A DNA stretch of 17,449 bases from Candidatus Sumerlaeota bacterium (GTDB lineage: Bacteria; Sumerlaeota; T1SED10-198M): assembly GCA_003554345.1 (NCBI GenBank), contig PWGE01000406.1, positions 1-17,449 on the forward strand, read 5' to 3'. The notes under the pieces were generated by a model. The model did no database searches and was not told the DNA's origin. It saw nothing but the letters and a program-made list of their open reading frames with translations. This document shows, in pieces, positions 7,149-15,807 of the stretch. The position numbers and the translations under genes were made by a program. Within the stretch, counting starts at the first letter, position 1. Every line of letters begins with the position of its first letter.

Positions 7149-10100
7149 ATGAAATCGAAACATGAAATTATTGAAGAATTTTCTTTAGATAATTCCCGGG
7201 AGCATTATAAAAAGATCTGGGAAAATTTCAGACAATGGTCCCCGGAAAAGAAGAAAGAGGTTTTGGATGCTTTGTACGAAGATAATGAATGGTGGTTCTA
7301 TGAATTTCTTACTACCACTCGACAGGAATGCACTCCTGTTGAGAAAGAAAAAGCAATATCGCGATTGATGGCACGCCTTTCATTCGGGCTGCCTTATGAT
7401 TATCAGAAAATTCGTCATATACTGGACACTGATTCCTCGCTGGAAGAACTGCGGGAAAATGTGTTCAATACCTTAAGCGGGGAATTTGACTATTCTTCCG
7501 ATCGTCGGCGTTGTTTTCAGGTGGCCCGTGAGACACGCTTAGAGGGAAAACGACTTGTTTGTGGCCGTTTTAGTCGGGCGTTTTATATAGATGCCCTTCT
7601 TCTTGCTAACAGTGCTTACATTTCTTCTCAGTTGCTTCAGGAAGAATGTGCCTCTTTACAAAAGATGATTCCCTGTCGAAAGGAACTGGAGCCATTACTG
7701 CCTTCTCTCGAAAGATTAGAGGCTCTGTTACGTGAAAAAGAGGTCGCCCGTGCCCGCTTGATTCATGCGCTCTATCAGTTTCGAAAAGCATTGGATGACT
7801 GTGAGTGGTCATTTATCCAGAAGGGATATGCAAGCGGGGAAAAAGTGAACTCTTCTCATCGCCGCACCCTGGAAAAAGTAAGGCGCTTTTTGAGTCGTTG
7901 CCTGAAAAAGCTGCTTTCTCTTGAAGGAAGATGTCCCGTGACCATGGTTTTCTTTCAACGTATTTCACCCAGTGGGTCTTTGAATATTGCCACTCTGAAC
8001 GAACTACGTGATCCGTTTTTTGGAGAAGACGAAGAAATTGAAAATCTGCTGGCATTAGGCGGGGGGGAGATGTATATCACCCCGAACATGGATGATTGGT
8101 TAACCCAATGTGATGATTGGGTAGAAGCGTTGCCCGCTTATGCTGCCTATGAGATTGAGCCAACGGAGAGGAATTATCAGATAAAAACCCGGGTAGAACG
8201 TGAGGCACTGGAAGTAATGATTCGCTCTCAAGCCGGTAATTGGAAAAAAAACATTGAAAATGTCATGACCACGGAGTTTCTTCATGCCGGGCGTGTTTGT
8301 CTTGCTTCGAAATTGAATGAGCACTGGAAGGATAAAGAAGAGCTTCTTCAAAAACTGGGAGAAAATAGAGTTGTGGCGATATTGGCGGTGCTTTTAGAAG
8401 AGACCTACTGGCAGGAAATAGAGAATATTACCAGCTTGAGGGAACAAGAATCCTTTACCCGTCTCCAGGCTCTCCTTCACGTATTGTCCCGGCAGGATGA
8501 GAAGTCTCTCATTCATGATTATTTCCGGCATGTTTCCGATGCCGGGGAAAATTTTGAGGAGGGGCGTGCCTGGCTGACAACCAGGGGGTTAGAGCATCGG
8601 CTGGAACATTTCCTGTCCTTCCTGGGAGAACCACTGCGGGAGATGCCTTCTCTCCATATTCTGACGACTCTGGGTCCTGGTGAGACCGAATATAATGTTA
8701 AAAACTGGCTCGAAGAGAGCATGCTCCTTGAGAGCATCATTCATTCGCACAATTTAAAGGAAAAGGTTCAAAAGAAACAGGAGGAATGGAAAGATGCAGT
8801 GATAGCAGCTGCCAGGCGCATTATTGCTGAGGGGCATCTGGAAGCAGAAGTTATGAAGTATGGCGAGGACGATGAGAGTGTCTTGCGTTTTTTAAGAGAC
8901 CATTCAGAGATCGGTAAAAAGGTGGCAAGATTCTGTCTTCTTCGCCTGGCAGAAGGATGTGATATGCACAAAGAAAGCATAGCTGTTGAAGAACCCCGTA
9001 TGGTAAGAGATAGATTGCTTCAAAAGGGCTGGGCAGATATTAAGGATGAACAGGAACGCTATCTTATGCTGGATGAAAGTCGGCAAGAAGCCTATTTTAA
9101 GCTTCAGGACAGACAGAGTGAAGATGAATTTTTTAAACAATATCTCCATCCGGTTCATCGGCAACTGCATGCACAACGCAGGGTGATTGCTGAAGAAGGT
9201 CTGATGAAAGAAATGGTTCATCCTGCTCATCGTTATGAAGCTGACGGACCATTTAAAGGCTATCATCTTCTTTATACCCCCAGTCGGGTTGATCTGGGTG
9301 CCAACGAGGTGAGTTCGGTTCGTGACATTCCCAAGTGGGTGGGTGCTCTGGATGAAGAGGCAGCGAATCGGGCCAAACATCTTTATGATTTGTATAATAT
9401 AGGGGGACCGGTTATTATACCCTCCACTAAAGTGGCAGAGTTTTTGAAGGTGGGGGAAAACTTCTTTTCTCGCGGCGGCGTTTACTACCTTTCTCTGGCA
9501 GCAGGTGTGAATATTGATACGCTTGGTTTTGGAGACTTTGAGTTTTTCCGTGGGGAATGGAATAAACGAGGAGACCGGCTGGTTTTACCGGGAGGCGAAA
9601 CCTACGGGGGTTTTTGCGTACCCAAAGAATTTACCCTCTTATATGCTTCTATCCTGTCTGTTCTGGACGAGGATGCCCGTCGAAAATTTCTTGCCAGCCT
9701 GGGAGTGGCGAATTCTTTTTCCCAGGACCTGTTGAAGCAGCTTAAGACTATTCTCTCCTGGAAATCACGTTATGATTCTCTGGTACAATGGGAAATGGAT
9801 GCCTATGACTATCTCCTCGCACAATATGAAAAATTACAGGGAAATGATGGTCCCTGTTATCTCTTTCCCCTGACGAAGCTTGCCCTGACCCTGGAAAAAA
9901 TGGGTGTTCTGGATACGTCTCCCCGGTATCCTCTCGCTGATTGGGTTAATAAGAAAGCCCAGGGATTGGAAGAAATTAACCGCATTGGTCCCTACCGAAA
10001 GGTCAGGCTGATTGAGGATCTGCTCAGGGAAGCTCGTGCAGGCAGGGAAAACATCGCTTCTCCTGAAAAAACCATTGGAGTAATGGCAGCTCCCTATAAA

Positions 10101-13100
10101 GAAGGGGAAATCAAGGATGGACGTTCCATTCCCATTTCAGATGTACGTTTTAGTGCTGGTTGCCGTAAACTGGAGATCTATGCCGGTGTACACGAGCAAC
10201 ATATATTGCATGATATAGACTTTGAGGGCAGAGAAATCATAAAGCAGCTCATGAAAGATTTTGTTTCTCCGGCGGATATACGAATGGTAGGGAGTTGTAC
10301 AGGGTCAGACATTTTGAGTTATGTTCCTGGAGCCAATCTCGAGGATATAAAAAATCAAGTACTGGAAATACTTCTCGAATGGGGCATAGATGAAGATTTG
10401 ATGGAAACCAACAGTATCCTGTTTGGTGGAGAGCTCCGCAAATGGATAGGGATAAAAGAAAGATCCAGCGAAGAGCAAAATCGTCTTTTGAAAGAGATTG
10501 AGGGACGTATTCATCTCCTGGTAGTGGAAAAAAGAGGAACATTGCCCACGTATGCAGAAGCCCTACAGGGAGCAGACTTTATCGACCTGGGTGTTCCTGA
10601 TCCGGAATTGCTGGACCTGGTGGATAATATGCCCAAAATGATTACTCTCATGCGGCGGGATAGAATGAACAGTGCCCTGGTTTTTGCTGATGGCACGTCA
10701 GGTGCACGTCGTCCTACCTTTGCCTTTCGGTATCCGGACGCTTCTTTCAAGGTTAAAGAACTGTTTGCCCTTGAGCCCCATGCCCGCTATGGCTGTCTGG
10801 GGATTGGCAGTGAGCAGGTAGAAAGCTGGCGCACCATGATGGAAGAAGAACGTTACTTTGCGAAAACGTGGCGAGATTTCCTTACAAACGGAGATTCAGC
10901 AGATACGCAAAGGTTACTCGAGCAATATCGGGCATGGGTGGAGAAACATCGGTGTACTGGTCTATCCCGGGAGCAGGAGGAAAAGGCCCGTGAAATGGGT
11001 ATATGGACTCCATATTTTCGCCTGAATGCCCGCTACTTCTTTTCAGTGGCAGACAGAGAGGTGTTCCCTGCTCAGGTGGACTTTGGAGCATGGTTATTAA
11101 TGGGTGGAAGATACCTGTTGAATGGGAAAATGAGTGAAGAAGAGTTTGCTGTCAGGCGTGAAGAATACGAAAAGAAACGACGGGAACTCTTTGGTGAAGA
11201 TATAACCTCCCTGTTTAACAGCCAGGAAATTGATCAGATTATGGCATTATTTCTCAGGCCTTACTACTCAGGAAAGAAAAAGAAATATGCCACCGAAGTT
11301 GAAACAGGTCTGGCAGGATCTTTAAAAGCCGTGGAAGAGGAAGTGACTCAGCTTGCCCGTTGGGAAGAAAGAAAGAAGGAGCTGGTTTTACTTCGTGAAA
11401 AAAATGCCTGTCGCAAGAAATATCGGACGGTATATGACAAACTGGAATCGCTTGATGTTGATGGTTCTTTTCATCGTGCTAAAGAGTTGTTACCTTCTTC
11501 GGCAGGTGATGTGAGTGCCGGGCAGAAAGGTGAATTTTTTGCCGCTTTTATAAAGACGCTGGAAGCAGTACATACATGGAAGGATATTGACCTGGAACAA
11601 TATATTCAGAGATTTGCAGAATCTCTGGAGTTGCCGGAGGAGGAATACCTGGAACTGGCTGGAGAGATCGCCGGAGCTTCAGATATTTCTCAACTGAAAA
11701 AAGAAAAAGTCATGCTTTTGCCGGCTGTTCTGGAACTGGTAGATATTACCTTTCTTCTTTCCTCGGTGACCGGTGTATCTTCACCGGAAGAAATGAATAA
11801 TGCATTAGCGAAGTTTTTTGATCGAACGGTTAATAATCATATATTCGACTATTTTCCCTACCATTATCACAGACAGCGTTCTGCTTACTTTGAGCAGCTG
11901 GAAAGACAGGATAAATTCCGTCTGGCATTTCAGCATCATCAGTGGTTATATGCTCATTTGCATTGGCTGATAAATAACCGAACTCCTCTCAAAGAGTACA
12001 GTGAAAAGTATCGTATTCTTTACTGCGGGAATGTCATAAAGGGCAAACAGGCTATGGGAATCATTGAATTGAATCGGGAGGAAAGTTTCTGGTTTCATTA
12101 TGCTCGTTTGCGGGATATTGTGGTTTTATATTATGAAAGGTACGGCTATCCTCAGCTGGCAGTGAATGTCGAACCTGAAGTTTTTACTGACAATGTGAAA
12201 CTGACTATTGTCTATCCTTATGGCAATACCACGGTTCCCGTTGCTCTGGAACAGGGACCTATCCTTAGTGAGAAGTACGGTGCCGATCTTTTTCTATGTG
12301 CTTTTCCCCGGATTATAAATGAGGATGGGTCTGAAAACCTGGTAATGGATGAAGCGATGGTATGTCCGTCTAAATCCCTGCGGCAGAAAATCGAAGACAG
12401 GTATGCATTATATGGAGATAAAAATGGTGATTTTCTCTTTATGAGCTTTCATGATCCTCTTCCCCTGGATGGTATATTTTTCCACTTCACCCATCCCCTT
12501 CGCATGGATGTAGACAGGCTGAAAATGCCTCTCATTCAACCGCTGGCATGGGAGGCTGCCAGTCACCTGAAGTGTCAGTTACCGGCAATGTTAAAAAACA
12601 CGGGAGTGGGTGTTCCCGAGCAGATCAACTGGTTTGCTTCTAAAACTTCCGAAATTGAAGCCGGAGAAGCAAAAGAACGCATTCGTAGTGACATACATTC
12701 TCTGGCGAAAAGACACGATACTCTTATTCTTAAACCTGAAAAAGAGTCAGGCGGAAGAAAGATTCTTTTACGGAAGATGAAAAGAGAAGGGGAAATAAAC
12801 CAGGAAGTGCTGGGGGAAATGACTGAAGCAGCCTATCAGGTTTCCCTTACCGATAACGTGGTTATCCAGGAAGTACTGCCATCCTGTGTCCGGCGACTTT
12901 ATGATCCGGAGTTTCTGGAAATGCTTATTGACCGCTTCGCTCGCATAAACATTCCTGTTTTCCTGCGTCGGGAACCCCTCACTCCTCTTTATTCTTATTT
13001 CCGAATAGTGGCTGTGGAAGGAGAAAAAGGTCTGGAATTTTCTCATTACATGACCGTGATCAGCACCCAGGGGGTAGCCAATGTCGGACAGGGAGGACTC

Positions 13101-13736
13101 CTTTTTGAGTATACAGATGAGATAATTCATCCGCGATATCGGGCAGAACTGAAAAGACAGTTGCATGACGCGGCATATAACAGCTGGAAAGGTCAGAAGA
13201 AGTATTTGCAGAAGAACTGGCGTTATGCAGTGGAAGAGTATCTCAAACTGTATCCTGAGTTTCGTAAAAAACTCCCCCGTTATGAAGAGCTTGCACAGTG
13301 CGGGGATTTTGTGCCTGATGATATTCCTTATGAAATGGGAGATTATATGCCGGTTTTTCTGATAAACGAAGAAGATCGGCTTTGTGCCGTATATGACTTT
13401 AAATCCCAGCAGAGAATTCCTCTCCTTACCCCAACGGGACGGCGCCGAAATGTTGAAGTTTACGATGCTTCCGGTCAACCAGTGGCATGGGATGAAAATA
13501 ATTTACCTGAATACTATTCTGCCGAAGGAGAAAGAATAGGACTTTATAATGGGCATGGAGAAGAGATACCGCCGTTTGTTGTGTATAAAATCGAGCCCAA
13601 TCCCGGTGCTGGTTTGTGGCGACCTCATAATGACCAGTTGCCTCCTGAAAGAAAGGGGGAAGGTGTAATAAAAGTGTTTGACTGCCTTGCCCAGCGTGCT
13701 CGGAGATGTAAGGAAGGTAAGTCTTCAGAGAAATAG
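7149..13736 (+). CDS. giant 2195-residue protein of unknown function with ATP-grasp-like C-terminal region
   Basis: A single uninterrupted frame with a good ribosome site (AGAGG, 8 bases before the ATG). No signal peptide or membrane span is seen, so it is probably cytoplasmic. Residues 1-680 are mostly charged helical sequence, including coiled-coil-like stretches near 165-215. Residues about 690-850 look like a folded enzyme domain (SRVDLGANE, PGGETYGGFCVPKEF, GFGDFEFFRGEW). Further ordered-looking blocks lie at 975-1060 (ISDVRFSAGCRKLEIYAG, MVGSCTGSD) and 1160-1320 (RDRMNSALVFADGTSGARRP, PAQVDFGAWLLMGGRY). A His-rich stretch lies at 1568-1606. Residues about 1810-1990 resemble ATP-grasp: LILKPEKESGGRK (Lys1862, then a Gly-rich loop), VVIQEV (1904-1909), a YSYFRIVAV strand (1948-1956) and ANVGQGG (1977-1983). 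ATP-grasp enzymes usually join a carboxylate to an amine through an acyl phosphate. I do not recognise the rest and give no overall function. A 6-base gap joins it to the next ATP-grasp-like gene. Confidence 0.8.
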   Translation: MKSKHEIIEEFSLDNSREHYKKIWENFRQWSPEKKKEVLDALYEDNEWWFYEFLTTTRQECTPVEKEKAISRLMARLSFGLPYDYQKIRHILDTDSSLEELRENVFNTLSGEFDYSSDRRRCFQVARETRLEGKRLVCGRFSRAFYIDALLLANSAYISSQLLQEECASLQKMIPCRKELEPLLPSLERLEALLREKEVARARLIHALYQFRKALDDCEWSFIQKGYASGEKVNSSHRRTLEKVRRFLSRCLKKLLSLEGRCPVTMVFFQRISPSGSLNIATLNELRDPFFGEDEEIENLLALGGGEMYITPNMDDWLTQCDDWVEALPAYAAYEIEPTERNYQIKTRVEREALEVMIRSQAGNWKKNIENVMTTEFLHAGRVCLASKLNEHWKDKEELLQKLGENRVVAILAVLLEETYWQEIENITSLREQESFTRLQALLHVLSRQDEKSLIHDYFRHVSDAGENFEEGRAWLTTRGLEHRLEHFLSFLGEPLREMPSLHILTTLGPGETEYNVKNWLEESMLLESIIHSHNLKEKVQKKQEEWKDAVIAAARRIIAEGHLEAEVMKYGEDDESVLRFLRDHSEIGKKVARFCLLRLAEGCDMHKESIAVEEPRMVRDRLLQKGWADIKDEQERYLMLDESRQEAYFKLQDRQSEDEFFKQYLHPVHRQLHAQRRVIAEEGLMKEMVHPAHRYEADGPFKGYHLLYTPSRVDLGANEVSSVRDIPKWVGALDEEAANRAKHLYDLYNIGGPVIIPSTKVAEFLKVGENFFSRGGVYYLSLAAGVNIDTLGFGDFEFFRGEWNKRGDRLVLPGGETYGGFCVPKEFTLLYASILSVLDEDARRKFLASLGVANSFSQDLLKQLKTILSWKSRYDSLVQWEMDAYDYLLAQYEKLQGNDGPCYLFPLTKLALTLEKMGVLDTSPRYPLADWVNKKAQGLEEINRIGPYRKVRLIEDLLREARAGRENIASPEKTIGVMAAPYKEGEIKDGRSIPISDVRFSAGCRKLEIYAGVHEQHILHDIDFEGREIIKQLMKDFVSPADIRMVGSCTGSDILSYVPGANLEDIKNQVLEILLEWGIDEDLMETNSILFGGELRKWIGIKERSSEEQNRLLKEIEGRIHLLVVEKRGTLPTYAEALQGADFIDLGVPDPELLDLVDNMPKMITLMRRDRMNSALVFADGTSGARRPTFAFRYPDASFKVKELFALEPHARYGCLGIGSEQVESWRTMMEEERYFAKTWRDFLTNGDSADTQRLLEQYRAWVEKHRCTGLSREQEEKAREMGIWTPYFRLNARYFFSVADREVFPAQVDFGAWLLMGGRYLLNGKMSEEEFAVRREEYEKKRRELFGEDITSLFNSQEIDQIMALFLRPYYSGKKKKYATEVETGLAGSLKAVEEEVTQLARWEERKKELVLLREKNACRKKYRTVYDKLESLDVDGSFHRAKELLPSSAGDVSAGQKGEFFAAFIKTLEAVHTWKDIDLEQYIQRFAESLELPEEEYLELAGEIAGASDISQLKKEKVMLLPAVLELVDITFLLSSVTGVSSPEEMNNALAKFFDRTVNNHIFDYFPYHYHRQRSAYFEQLERQDKFRLAFQHHQWLYAHLHWLINNRTPLKEYSEKYRILYCGNVIKGKQAMGIIELNREESFWFHYARLRDIVVLYYERYGYPQLAVNVEPEVFTDNVKLTIVYPYGNTTVPVALEQGPILSEKYGADLFLCAFPRIINEDGSENLVMDEAMVCPSKSLRQKIEDRYALYGDKNGDFLFMSFHDPLPLDGIFFHFTHPLRMDVDRLKMPLIQPLAWEAASHLKCQLPAMLKNTGVGVPEQINWFASKTSEIEAGEAKERIRSDIHSLAKRHDTLILKPEKESGGRKILLRKMKREGEINQEVLGEMTEAAYQVSLTDNVVIQEVLPSCVRRLYDPEFLEMLIDRFARINIPVFLRREPLTPLYSYFRIVAVEGEKGLEFSHYMTVISTQGVANVGQGGLLFEYTDEIIHPRYRAELKRQLHDAAYNSWKGQKKYLQKNWRYAVEEYLKLYPEFRKKLPRYEELAQCGDFVPDDIPYEMGDYMPVFLINEEDRLCAVYDFKSQQRIPLLTPTGRRRNVEVYDASGQPVAWDENNLPEYYSAEGERIGLYNGHGEEIPPFVVYKIEPNPGAGLWRPHNDQLPPERKGEGVIKVFDCLAQRARRCKEGKSSEK

Positions 13737-13742
13737 TCAGGT

Positions 13743-14744
13743 ATGAATATTCTGTTAGAAACAGATGTTCCTTTCAGGGACGCTCTGGTATCGGCAGGGG
13801 CGTTGCAGTTGCTGCTCTTGCGGCACCAGAATGAAGGAGAAGTTGCTTTTCAAATTGCTGGTGGAAAACGCTATTTGTTGCATGATGAACTGGAAGCGGT
13901 GCAAGAGAAGAATTTTGTGCCGGACGGAGTGATTTTTTATGGTTTACAGGCACCAGAAGCAGAACGACATCATGAGCTGCAACGAAGGTTTGAAGAAAGC
14001 GCTATAGAGCTTTTAAATCCAGCTTCTATCTCTTCTCTGGCGGATAGTAAGTCCTTTACTTTAAAAAAGTGGCAAAAAGCAGGGGTAAGTTGTCCCGGGT
14101 TTCGTGTTTTTAAGCCTGGTGAAAAGACGACATACAGAAAAATAAAAGAATTTATAGAACACAGAAAACTTCAGCATGTATTTATACAGGCAGATGATTT
14201 GACAGAAGGCTTAGAAACATGGCACTTTTCTGCTACTGAGTTTCGAAATGAGGCGGATTATTTTCAATCGATTCTACTTCCTTCTTTGCAGAATAGAACT
14301 TTTCTGGTAAAAGAGCCCCGGGGAAATTGTTACCTGCAACATGGCAGGAAATATGTGCCGCTTGTCTGGAGAATTCTTTATCTGAATGTAGGGGGGGAAG
14401 TATATGATGATCATGGTTTTGTACAGGTGGCGTCGCATGATTCAGCACTCACATCGATAAAAAAAGGAGGGTGGATAGCGGATTTTTCGCAGTTACAAGC
14501 GCCTATCAATTATCGGGAAAAAGAAGGGTTTTTCGAAGCCGATGTTACAGGAGATGATATGAATATTATAAGAAAAAGACTGCGAGAGGCGATGGAAGTT
14601 TTCCAAAAAGGAGAAGAGGAATGCCTGTGTTTTGCAGGTATTGATTTTGTCCTGGAAAGGCAGGGGGATGAGTGGAATCCTGTCTTCCTTGAGATAAATC
14701 CCCGTTGTGGAGCACTTAATAAAATGGGAGTGTTTCAGCGGTGA
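13743..14744 (+). CDS. ATP-grasp-like protein with an altered nucleotide-binding loop
   Basis: 333 residues, starting 6 bases after the giant gene's stop, so the two are almost surely co-transcribed and perhaps translationally coupled. The layout resembles D-Ala-D-Ala ligase or RimK-type ligases: a pre-grasp N-terminus, then NPASISSLADSKSFTLKKW (92-110; the usual Asn and Asp-Lys pattern), GVSCPGF, and at the end GIDFVLE (Asp301) and VFLEINPRCG (Glu317, Asn319), the magnesium-binding signature. Where the family has a lysine followed by a Gly-rich loop, this protein has VFIQADDLTEGLE (146-158), with Gln in place of Lys and no Gly run. Either it binds ATP differently, the lysine comes from elsewhere, or it is inactive. 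Substrate unknown. It may act with the giant protein, whose C-terminal region has the lysine loop. The ATP-grasp fold is fairly sure; activity is not. Confidence 0.7.
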   Translation: MNILLETDVPFRDALVSAGALQLLLLRHQNEGEVAFQIAGGKRYLLHDELEAVQEKNFVPDGVIFYGLQAPEAERHHELQRRFEESAIELLNPASISSLADSKSFTLKKWQKAGVSCPGFRVFKPGEKTTYRKIKEFIEHRKLQHVFIQADDLTEGLETWHFSATEFRNEADYFQSILLPSLQNRTFLVKEPRGNCYLQHGRKYVPLVWRILYLNVGGEVYDDHGFVQVASHDSALTSIKKGGWIADFSQLQAPINYREKEGFFEADVTGDDMNIIRKRLREAMEVFQKGEEECLCFAGIDFVLERQGDEWNPVFLEINPRCGALNKMGVFQR

Positions 14745-14837
14745 GGAAGAGTGCTATATTGACTGAAAACAGGATATGGCGTTCTCCATTGACTGTTTCC
14801 TGCTACCTTTAAACCTGCCTGTAGTCTGTAGCTTCCT

Positions 14838-14865
14838 TTGCGATTTTCTTAGAGCATGATACAAT
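14838..14865 (+). promoter_or_regulatory. promoter of tRNA-Pro
   Basis: TTGCGA (14838-14843; 4 of 6) and TACAAT (14860-14865; 5 of 6) are 16 bases apart. The predicted start, near 14872, is 6 bases before the mature tRNA 5' end, so the tRNA has its own promoter despite following the operon on the same strand. Confidence 0.5.
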
Positions 14866-14877
14866 ATACATTCAGGT

Positions 14878-14955
14878 CGGGACGTGGCGCAGGTGGTTTA
14901 GCGCACTCCCTTGGGGTGGGAGAGGTCGCTGGTTCGAGTCCAGTCGTCCCGACCA
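14878..14955 (+). tRNA. tRNA-Pro, anticodon GGG
   Basis: A complete cloverleaf can be folded by hand: acceptor stem CGGGACG/CGTCCCG (7 bp), D-stem GCGC/GCGC, anticodon stem CTCCC/GGGAG with loop TTGGGGT (anticodon GGG at 14913-14915), variable loop AGGTC, T-stem GCTGG/CCAGT with loop TTCGAGT, discriminator A and an encoded CCA. The anticodon reads CCC/CCU proline codons. The length of 78 bases is normal. Confidence 0.96.
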
Positions 14956-14990
14956 CTTTTTCTTCTTCCACCCTTTCTTTTCTCAGGTAT

Positions 14991-15017
14991 CTGTTTTCAC
15001 TGTAAGACAGGTTTTTT
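14991..15017 (+). terminator. intrinsic terminator of tRNA-Pro
   Basis: CTGTTTT (14991-14997) pairs with AAGACAG (15004-15010) in a 7-bp stem with one G-U pair and a 6-base loop; a G and six T follow (15012-15017). The T-run overlaps the stop codon of the convergent membrane-protein gene. The stem is AT-rich, so termination may be partial. Confidence 0.6.
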
Positions 15018-15807
15018 ATTTTCCCTGCGAATGGTTGCTTTTGTTGTTAATGGTTTCTTTTGCTTTTTCTTTCAGTTCTTGAATGATATTATTGAATCTT
15101 TTTGACTTCAGACCTGGATAGTTTCTGAGCCATTTTTGTTGTCGGAGAGTAATCTCTTTTTTTATTGTTTCCTGCAACCGACGCAGATCTTTGTTTCTTT
15201 CTTTTAATTTAGCAAGAAGATGATTTTGCACTTTTTCTGTGTCAATGACGGTGACATTTTTCTTGATCTCTGAGGATATGTTCGAAAGATCGATAAAAAT
15301 TTTCCGAAATTTCACCAGGCTCTTTAAAGTATACACGGCATCTGTAAGAAAAAGAACTCCAACAATAAGAGTGATAGGGCGTAGAATGGAAAGAGGTGCC
15401 TCGTGAAGAAGCTGTTCAACTGGCGGATGAATGATGTGTATGAGAAGAACTGTGAGAAAACCCCAGTAAATAGAAAATTTAACACAAACATATCCACCGA
15501 TATTGATAGCTCGTTTTGAATAATCCCACCATTTTGCTTCAAAGATTCTTTCCAGTAAAATACCTGTTATCAGTTCTACTGCGGAGGCAATAAAAAAACC
15601 TCCCAGAAATAAAAGGAGTATATTATCCCGATAGGGTTCTAACAGGAGAACCATTAATACAGCACTGGTTCCATATATGGGGCAGTAGGGTCCCTGAAAA
15701 AACCCCCTGTTAATAAGGCGTTTTTGTGCCTTGAGATGGTATGTTCCTTCTATAAGCCATCCCAGAAAAGAATACACCACAAAGTAAGCCGGTATTATTT
15801 CATGCAT
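15016..15807 (-). CDS. CmpB-type putative ABC-transporter permease family membrane protein (PF06541-like)
   Basis: 263 residues. The first 160 residues carry about five membrane spans (near 5-22, 43-57, 62-84, 108-128, 140-160). Family hallmarks are FLGWLIEGTYH, NRGFFQGPYCPIYG (33-46), ITGILLERIFEAKWWDYS (80-97) and INIGGYVCVKFSIYWG (101-116). These match the family annotated as putative ABC-transporter permease CmpB (DUF1113), whose real function is uncertain; the nearby sequence shows no ATPase or binding protein. After the last span, about 100 highly charged residues (165-263) form a predicted cytoplasmic helical tail. The start at 15807 has a moderate ribosome site (GGAAG) and places TM1 at the N-terminus. 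The gene converges with tRNA-Pro. Confidence 0.75.
   Translation of the reverse strand: MHEIIPAYFVVYSFLGWLIEGTYHLKAQKRLINRGFFQGPYCPIYGTSAVLMVLLLEPYRDNILLLFLGGFFIASAVELITGILLERIFEAKWWDYSKRAINIGGYVCVKFSIYWGFLTVLLIHIIHPPVEQLLHEAPLSILRPITLIVGVLFLTDAVYTLKSLVKFRKIFIDLSNISSEIKKNVTVIDTEKVQNHLLAKLKERNKDLRRLQETIKKEITLRQQKWLRNYPGLKSKRFNNIIQELKEKAKETINNKSNHSQGK

Noticed and set aside
12768-13478. A 236-codon minus-strand frame inside the giant gene
   Set aside because: Fully antisense to the ATP-grasp-like region, with no family motif; treated as a chance frame.
7149-13736. The giant protein as a nonribosomal peptide synthetase, polyketide synthase, helicase or adhesin
   Set aside because: No adenylation, carrier-protein Ser, ketosynthase Cys, Walker or helicase motifs, no tandem repeats and no signal peptide were seen.
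14911-15105. A 64-codon plus-strand frame
   Set aside because: It begins inside the tRNA-Pro anticodon arm and runs through the terminator into the convergent gene.
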